This document shows, in pieces, positions 9,901 through 18,900 of a stretch of 64,000 nucleotides of DNA. How positions within the stretch are numbered: the first letter of the stretch is position 1; each line of letters starts with the position of its first letter. Location of the stretch: NCBI GenBank assembly GCA_942492115.1, contig CALODL010000034.1:1-64000 (forward strand), in the 5' to 3' direction. Source of the stretch: CALODL01 sp942492115 (lineage in GTDB: Bacteria; Planctomycetota; Phycisphaerae; UBA1845; CAIVHJ01). The translations under genes and the position numbers were made by a program. The notes below the pieces were generated by a model. The model did no database searches. It worked only from the letters and a program-made list of their open reading frames with translations, and was not told the DNA's origin.

Positions 9901-12900
9901 CGGAGGCGAAGTACACGTCTTCGTCAGCCTGGAATTCCGCCAGCGCCTCCGCCGCGTTGAGTGTGCCGTTGAAAATACACATCTGCGCAAGTGCTCCACG
10001 AAGCGGCTGACTTTCGGGTGGATTGTTATTAAATATGCCGCCGCCGATGATGAGATCAGTATTTTGATCACCGATGTTCGGGAAACTGGACGTCCCCTGA
10101 GCAACACCGTTGACGTAGGTCTCCGCCAAGCCCGGCTGTTTGGTCACCACAATGTGGTACCATTCGCCGGCCTGTACACCCGAGAAGAACGTAGCGAAGC
10201 CGTTGGTCGGCCCCTGGTACAGGCTGAACTCGCCGTTGGCCACGCGTACCGTCATCCCCGACCACGGCGAGGCTGCCGGAAGCTCGTTGACCCACTCGAC
10301 GAGGTACTGTGAGGTCGTCACGTCTATGCCGCGGTACCACATGGCCACGGAATAGTTGCTGTTGTTCTGGAGGCCGGGAATGGTCCCACCCGGAATGGTG
10401 GCGTAATTCAAACTCGCGCCATCGAACAGCAGTCGATGCGGCTCGATCACCGACCCGTCCCCGAGCCAGCCGCTCGTTGGGCTGCCCAGGAAATTGGACA
10501 GGAAAGCGTCGTGGCCACCGGCCGATAGATCAACCCACGGCGAACTCGCGCCCGGCGTGGGGTATGGTCCCGCGCCATTGGCCATGTCAGCACGCAACTC
10601 CACGATCTTGTCGGGTGTCGCCCGCGCACAAGCCGGGATGAGGTTGGTACACAATACACCTTCTGTCCATGAATCCAGCGGAGCCATGCAGTCGGCTTCC
10701 AGGACGGCGTCGACACACGACCCGTCGGTCCCATCGCAGCACGCTCCCAGCGACTGCACGGTGCATGGCGGATTCAGAGCGCCGCATAGGACACCCACGG
10801 TCCAGACCTCGCCAGCGGCCTGGCAATTGCTGGCAATAACGTCATCAGCGCACGAGCCGGTGAGCTCATCACAACATGCACCAGTCGGAAGATACAAGCT
10901 TGCATCCACCTGGAATGCCGCCAGGGCCGCTGCTGCATCGAGTGCGCCATGCCATATGCAGAACTGACCGATCGAACCGGAATATGGCGCACCGCCCGGC
11001 GGCAAACCGCCAAACAGCCCCTCACCGAGCACGATCGGGCTGACCTGACTGCCGATGTTCGTGTCGCCCGTTGAAAGTGTCAGCGCACCGTTGACGAACA
11101 CCTCCATCAGCCCGGGTTGCTTGGATACCACAACGTGGTACCACGTGTTGGGCACGACGGTGAAGTTGGCGCCGATCCAGCCAACCGGTCCACCGTAGAC
11201 ACGCAGAGCCCCGTTGTTGTAGCCGAGCGTCATGCCGGAGTACGGCTGGCCCACTGCAGGCCATTGTTCAAACCATTCGATGAGGTACTGGTTCCCAGAT
11301 ACGCTATCGCCTGTGCGGAACCACATCTCGTTCGAGTAGGTCGGGTTATTCTGCAACTCTGGCAGATTCGTCGGGATGAAAACGTGATCCGTAGCTTCGA
11401 ATGCCAGGCGGTACGGATCGGCCGGGGTGCCGTCACCGGCCCAGCCGCTAGTCGCCGAGCCGCTGAATCCGACAAGGTCGCCATCATGCGTCGAAGCGAG
11501 ATCAACCCACGGAGAGTCGGCGCTTGGTACCGGATAGGCGGTCACACCGTTGCCAGCGTCTGCGCGAAGTTGAAGGATCTTGGTCGGGGGTTCGATAGTG
11601 CACGCAACTGCACCACAGGCCAGGCCCTCGGACCATGTATCCAGTGGTCCTGAGCACTCAATCTCGAACGCCGCCTCCTCACACGTACCGAATGCGCCCC
11701 TGCAACACGCTCCGGTGGGCGCGATCGTACACGCCGGCGCAAGGTTGGCACAAAGCGTGTCCTGCGTGAAGTCCTCCAGTGAACCCGCGCAATCGTCGGC
11801 GAGTACGCCATCGCTACACGAGCCCGTACTGACATCGCAACATGCGCCGGAGGGGAAGTACGTCGCTTCGTCAGCCTCGAACGCAGCTAACGCCTCTGCG
11901 GCATCGAGCGCGCCGTGCCAGATGGACACTTGACCGATCGAGCCAGTATTCAGATAAGCGGAGTAGCTTTGTACACCCGGGAACGTGCCGGCGCCAATGA
12001 CGATCTCGCTGACCTGGCTGGCGATGTTGGGCGTGGCATATGAGTTGGTGGCCACACCATTCACATAGGTCTCCACGAGGCCAGGCTGCTTGGACACCAC
12101 GAGGTGGTACCACGTGTTGGGCACGACCGTGAAGCCCAGATTGAGCCACCCAGCCGTTCCGCCGTAGATGCGCAGCGTGCCCCCGTCATAACCGATGGTC
12201 ATGCCGGCGTACGGCTGCCCAAAGGTCTCGAACCATTCGATGAGATACTGATTGCCTGCAACCGACGTCCCGGTATGGAACCACACGGCGCAGGAGTATG
12301 TCGTGTTACCTTGGAGCTCAGCCACACTTCCGCCGGGGATCCGCGCCACTTGACCGCCGTTGAACCGCAAGCGATAGGGATCTGCCGACGAACCACTGCC
12401 TTGCCAACCGCTCAACGCGTCACCGGCAAACGACACCAGCTCGGCATTATGACCGTTGATTTGATCGATCCATGGTGAACCCGCGCCTGGAACGGTGTAC
12501 GGGCCACCGGAACAATCCGCAGCTTCTGCGCGAAGCTCGACGAGCAACGTCGGCGAGGCCGCGCTGCACGGTGGTCCACCACAGGCAGCGCCATCGGTCC
12601 AGGTATCCAGGAGGTCGGAGCAGTCCGCCTCGAAGACGCCACTTGCGCACGTCCCGTCGATCCCATCGCAGCAGGCGCCGGTTGGAGCCGTGGCGCATGC
12701 AGGACTGAGGTTGGCGCACAGGGTATCGGCGGTATAGGACTCCAGGGGCCCCGCGCAGTTAGTGACATCGACGCCGTCGGTGCAGGTGCCGGTGCTTTGA
12801 TCGCAGCAGGCACCGCTGCCGATGTACAGATCGGCGTCAGCCTCGAACTCCGCGAGCGCTTCGCCGTCGTTCAAAGCGCCTTCGAAGACGCACACTTGGG

Positions 12901-15900
12901 CAATAGTACCTTCGAAATACTCACCGTAACTCTGATGCCCGCGGAAGCTCGATGCACCAATGACAATCTCCGAGATCTGGTCCCCCAGATTGGATGACCC
13001 GCTGGTCAGCTCCAGCTGACCGTTGACATACACGCGGAGCGTACCGCCGTCCTTGGCCAACACGACGTGGTACCAAGTATCGGTCTGCACGGGCACGACG
13101 TCGGTCCACGGATTGAGCCACACTCTGAAGAACCCGGCCTCGACCGCAAACGTCATGCCGGCATAAGGACTCGCAAACGTCTCCAGCCACTCCATGAGGT
13201 ACTGGTTAGATGTAATGTCTGAGCTGGTCTTGAACCACATGGCCACCGTCGTGGCGGCTACGGATTCCAACTCTGACACACTGTTCGCCGCGATGATGAG
13301 GCGATCGTCGATACCGTCGAATTCAAGCCGCGCCGGAGTACCGGCAGAACCGTCGCCCAGCCACCCGCTGGTGGGTGAGCCACTGAAGTTCTCGAGGACG
13401 CCCGATTGAGTTGTACCTGCGAGATCCGTCCACGGTGAGCATGTCGACAATTCCGGGTATGGGCCCGCCCCATCTGCAGTGTCGCCGCGCAGCTCTACCA
13501 CCTTGGTGGGGACGTTCTGGTAGAGCAGACGATCCGCTTCATACTCAGCCTGGACCTCGGCCGCACTGACCGACGCATCGAAAATGCAGACCTGCGCGAG
13601 CGCGCCGTCGAACGGCACGGTTTGCGGCGGCGCGTTGCCGTAGATGCCACCACCGAGGATCATGTCGCTGTTTTGATCACCCATGTGCGGCGTCCCGAAA
13701 CTCATCGCCAAAGCGCCGTCGACGTAGGCTTCGGCCAGGCCCGATTGCTTGCTGACGGTGAGGTGATACCACGTGTCGGCTTGCACGCCGGTGAAGAAGG
13801 TACCGAAGCCAATCGCTGGCCCCTGGTAGATGCTGAAGTTCCCGCCCGACAATTGTATGGTCATCCCCGACCACGGGTTGCCTGAGGGATTCTGCTCGGT
13901 CCACTCGACGAGATACTGGCTCGTTGACACATTCGATCCGGTACGAATCCACATCGACATTGCGTACGCTGCCGTACCCTGCAACTCTGGAATGGTGCCG
14001 CCAGGAATCAAGCCGTAATTGGAACTGGCAGCCTCGAACTCCAAGCGATAGGGGTCGATTACAGCAAGGCCCGTCCCCTGCCAACTGCTTCCGGACGCTC
14101 CCGTGAAGTTGAACAGCGTAACGTCGTGAGCACCTGCTGACAGATCGATCCATGGCGATGTCGTACCCGACGCATACGGGCCCGCACCATCGGCCATGTC
14201 GGCCCGCAACTGCAAGACTTTGTTGGCCTGTAGGTAGAGGGCACGGTCTGCCGCAAAGTCGGCGAATGCTTCGCCCGCGGTCATCGCGCGGTTGAAGACG
14301 CACACCTGCGCGATGGCCCCGTTGAACGGTGCATCACCAGGCGACCCGGAAAACGCCCCGGCCCCGATCACAAGAGGACTGACCTGGTCGCCGATGTTCG
14401 GCGTCGCATAGGTGGCCGTGGCCGCGCCGTTCACATATGTGCTGACCAGACCCGGCTGCTTGGACACCACCACGTGATACCACGTGTCGGGCGCCACCGT
14501 GAAACCAAGGTTCAGCCAACTGGCTGGTCCACCCCAGATGCGGAGATCCCCCGCGCTGTAACCGAGTGTCATACCCGAGAACGGCTGACCTTGTGCCGGC
14601 CATTGCTCGAACCACTCGATGAGGTACTGATTGGGTCCGACGTCCGCGCCAGTACGGAACCACACCGACGCAGAGTACTCGGTTGCACCCTGCAGCTCCG
14701 GTACGTCTCCGGCTGGAATCAGCACGAAGTCATTGCTACCGTCGAACTCGAGACGATGTGGATCAAGGACAGACCCATTGCCCTGCCAGCTGCTGTTGGC
14801 TCCACCGGCAAAATTGGTGAGCACGCCATCATGGCCACCTGCAAGATCGGTCCACGGGGATGTCGTACTCGATGGCAAGTATGGTGCGGCGCCGTCGGCC
14901 ACATCTGCGCGCAATTGTACGACCTTGCTCAACGGCGACGGAATGTACAGCTCCTTGTCCGCGTCGTACTCGGCCAGTGCCGCTGCAGCATCCAGGGTCG
15001 TCGGGAAAATGCACACCTGGGCGATGGCACCGGCATACGGCACACCATTCGGTGGGCTATTACTGAATATTCCGCCGCCGATGATGAGATCTGAGTTCTG
15101 TGCCCCGAGGTGAGGGATCGCGGTCGTGCCTTCGGCGACCCCGTTCACAAAGGTCGAGGCCAGCCCCGGTTCTTTGGCTACGACAAGGTGGTACCACGTG
15201 TTGGGCTGGACACCAGAGTAAAACGTCCCAAAGCCATCTCCTGGCCCCTGGTAAATATTAAAATTTCCACCGCTCAATTGAATGGTCATCCCCGACCACG
15301 GATTGCCTGAGGGGTTCTGTTCGGTCCACTCCATGAGATACTGCGACGACGTGACGTCGCTACCGGTACGAACCCACATGGCTGTGGAGTAATTGCTGTT
15401 GCCCTGTAACCCCGGGATGCTCCCGCCCGAAATGCTGACGTAATCGTCGGATCCGTCGAACAGCAGGCGATAAGGATCAGTGGGGATCCCGGAACCCTGC
15501 CAACCGCTGCTGGCATCACCCGTGAAGTTCACCAGCGTTGCATCGTGATTGCCCGCGACATCGACCCACGGACTGGCGGCTCCAGGAACTGTTGGTGGCC
15601 CTGTGCCATTCGCGAGATCCGCGCGCAGCGCGACGGATTTGTCAAAATACAGCGCACTATCGGCGCCGAACTCGGCAGCCACGGCGGCAGCATCGAGAAC
15701 GCCGTCGAATACGCACACCTGCGCGATGGCACCGAGGTACGGCACACTCTCAGGTGGGCTGTTGCCGAAAATACCGCCGCCAATAATGAGATCGGTGTTT
15801 TGATCGCCGATGTTGGGCGTTGGAGAGGGGTTGGCTGCACCGCCGCCCAGGACGCCGTTGACGTAACCCGTGGCCGCAGAGCCATCCTTGGTCACCACGA

Positions 15901-18900
15901 TGTGATACCATGTATCCGGCAAAACGCCCGTATAGAACGCACCAAACCCACCATCACTCGGCCCGCGCCAGAATTCGAAATTGTTGTTCGCCACTTGAAT
16001 GGTCATGCCGGCCCACGGCGTGGCGGCTGGATTCTGGTGGACCCATTCGATGATGTACTGCGGCGTCGTCACATCCGCTCCAGTACGAATCCACATTGCC
16101 GCAGAGAAGCTGCTGGCATTCTGCAGCTGTGGAATGGATCCGCCCGGGATCGAGACGTAGTCGTCGCCACCACCAAATGCCAAACGGTAAGGATCGGCTA
16201 TCGACCCGTCACCCTGCCAGCTGCTGGAGACGGTGCCGTCAAAATTGTTCAACGTCGCATCATGCCCTCCGCCGGACAGATCCACCCATGGAGCGGTCGT
16301 GGTACCACTGGAGTATGCGCTCGTGCCGTCAGCAGTATCTGCGCGCAACTCGAGGGCTTTGGCTACCGGCGGCGCGAAGTACAGTGCGCTGTCGGCATTG
16401 AACTCAGCCAGCGCCGTGGCTGCATCCACCGGTCTGTCATAAATCGACACTTGCGCGATCGCCCCGGTAAAGGGTGCGTCGCCAGGCGTACCACTGAACA
16501 AGCCCGCTCCAATGATGATGTGGCTGGCTTGGCTGCCCATGTTGGGTGTTGCCGAAGTAAGTGTCAGCGCCCCATTGACGAACACTTCCATCAAGCCCGC
16601 CTGCTTCGATACAACGATGTGATACCACGTATTGGGATCAAGATTGAAGTTTGCCGGAATCCAACCGACACCGCCACCGTAAACGCGCAACGCACCGTTG
16701 TCGAAGCCGATCGTCATGCCCGCATAGGGTTGCCCCACGCCAGGCCACTGCTCAAACCACTCGATGAGATACTGGTTCCCGCTGACGGTCGCACCGGTGC
16801 GGAACCACAGCTCAGCGGAATAGGCCGACGCCCCCTGAAGCTCGGGCACGCTTCCTGCCAGGATTTGAGCGTAATCTATCGCCGTGAACTCAAGACGATA
16901 CGGATCGCCGAGTGTACCGGTGCCCTGCCAACTACCCGTTGGGCTGCCATCGAAGCCGGTGAGTGCTGCGTCGTGGGCGCCGACACTGAGATCGACCCAC
17001 GTCGAGGTGCTGCCCGACGCATACGGGCTGGCGCCATCGGCCATGTCCGCGCGCAATTCGACAACCAGTCCACCGGACGCATCCGGAAACTGTGCTGGAT
17101 TGTCCAGTGCTTTGTAAAGGTCTTTGAGTTCGCCGGTGGTAATGGTGGGGTAGCTCAGCATGGATGTTCCAAGGTTGCCAAACTTCACCAGGTGCTGAAC
17201 CTCATACGGTTCGCTGCGCAGTATTGAGCCGACCGACTTATCAGGAAAAGGAAGCCCGGGGAACAGGAGTCCAGTTGCACCGTGGCAGTTGGAGCAGTTG
17301 AACTGGAAGTACGTGTTTCCTGCCACGGCGTCACCGTCGGACCCGATGTTGAGGAAATCCGCGGTGCCGGTTGGATAGCTGCCCGACGTCGACAGCGTAT
17401 AGAGTTGATCCGTGTCCACTGCATCGTTGCGCAGAAACTCAACCAGGCTCCAGATCTCGCCGTCACTTAGAATCTTGCCATAGTCCGGCATTGGATCGCC
17501 TAGGCCATTGGTGCCATCACCTGTCAATGCTGGATCGACGTCACGTCCACCCACATTCTTGATGAGATCGAAGACTTGCTGATCGGTCAGGGCGGAGAGG
17601 CTCGTTGTCAAGTCGACGTTCGCGACATTGGGACGCGTGGTCGTTGGGCCACGCCCAATATAGGCGCCGGCGCGCCCCTGGCGATCCCAGCCGTGGCATG
17701 ACTTGCAACGGTAGAATTCGGGAAATGCAGTAATGTCCGCCTGGCTGACACCCGGATCCTGAGGCGCAACGTACTCGGTTTCGACAGCCCAGAAGCGGTC
17801 GAAGAGCTTGCCGCCGAGAATCCCGTCAGGTTGAACTTCGAGATACAGACTGCGCACATCATCTGCGCGCAACGTCCCACCGTACACGGCCGCGCGGGCG
17901 ATGCTGCCCTCAAAGAAATTGCCATAGGAACCCGCTCCTGCAAACGTCGACGCACCGATGACGATCTCGGAGTTCTGGTCACCCAGATTGTCGTTCGTCG
18001 CTTCGTATGCCAGATCTCCATCGACATAGACGCGAACCTGGCCAGCGCGCTTGGTCACCACGACGTGGTACCACGTGTTGGTCTGGACGGCTGAAATCGT
18101 CGCCCACGGATTGAGATACACCTGCAGGTTGCCGCCGGCGATTCCGATGGTCATCCCCGCGTAGGGCGACGCAAAGGTGTCCAGCCATTCGGCGAGGTAT
18201 TGGTTGGCGCTGACGTCGGCGCCGGTTCTGAACCACAACTCCAGAGATGTTGCCACCGTCGACTGCAATGCGGGCACAGTGGCTGCCGGAATCGTGACAC
18301 GATCATCGACGCCGTCGAAAGTCAGGACATATGGGGTTGCAGGACTGCCATCGCCTTCCCAACCGCTGCCTGCCGCGCCGGCAAAGTTGGTCAGCGTTGC
18401 GTCGTGTGCACCAATCACATCGACCCATGGTGAGCTGGCTCCCGGTACGGGGTAGGGACTCAAGCCATCAGCCCGGTCAGCGCGGAGCTGGACAAGCCCC
18501 GAAGGTAACGCTGCGCTGGGCTCGTAGAGATGCTCATCCGCCTCGAACGCCGCTGCGACCGCTGATGCCTCGAGAGCCCCAGTGTAGATCGACAACTGGC
18601 CGATTGCACCGGCGAAAGGCACGCTCTCGGGCGGATTGCCCCCAAAGATGCCTCCGCCAATGATGAGATCGGAGTTCTGATCGCCAATGTGCGGCGTCGT
18701 GAACGTCCCTTCAGCAACGCCGTTCACGTACGTCGATGCCAACCCGGGTTGTTTGGTTACAACGACGTGATACCACGTGTTGGGTTGAACCCCGGAATAG
18801 AACGTGCCGAAGCCTCCATCGGCGTTGCCGCGCCACATGTCGAGGGTCCCACCTTCAACACGAACGGTCATGCCAGACCAAGGCGCGCCTACAGGGGTCT

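Noticed and set aside
15545..17227. 560-aa open frame on the plus strand opposite the LamG repeats
   Set aside because: It mirrors the GC-rich codon bias of the real minus-strand gene, has no ribosome-binding site, and shows no domain.
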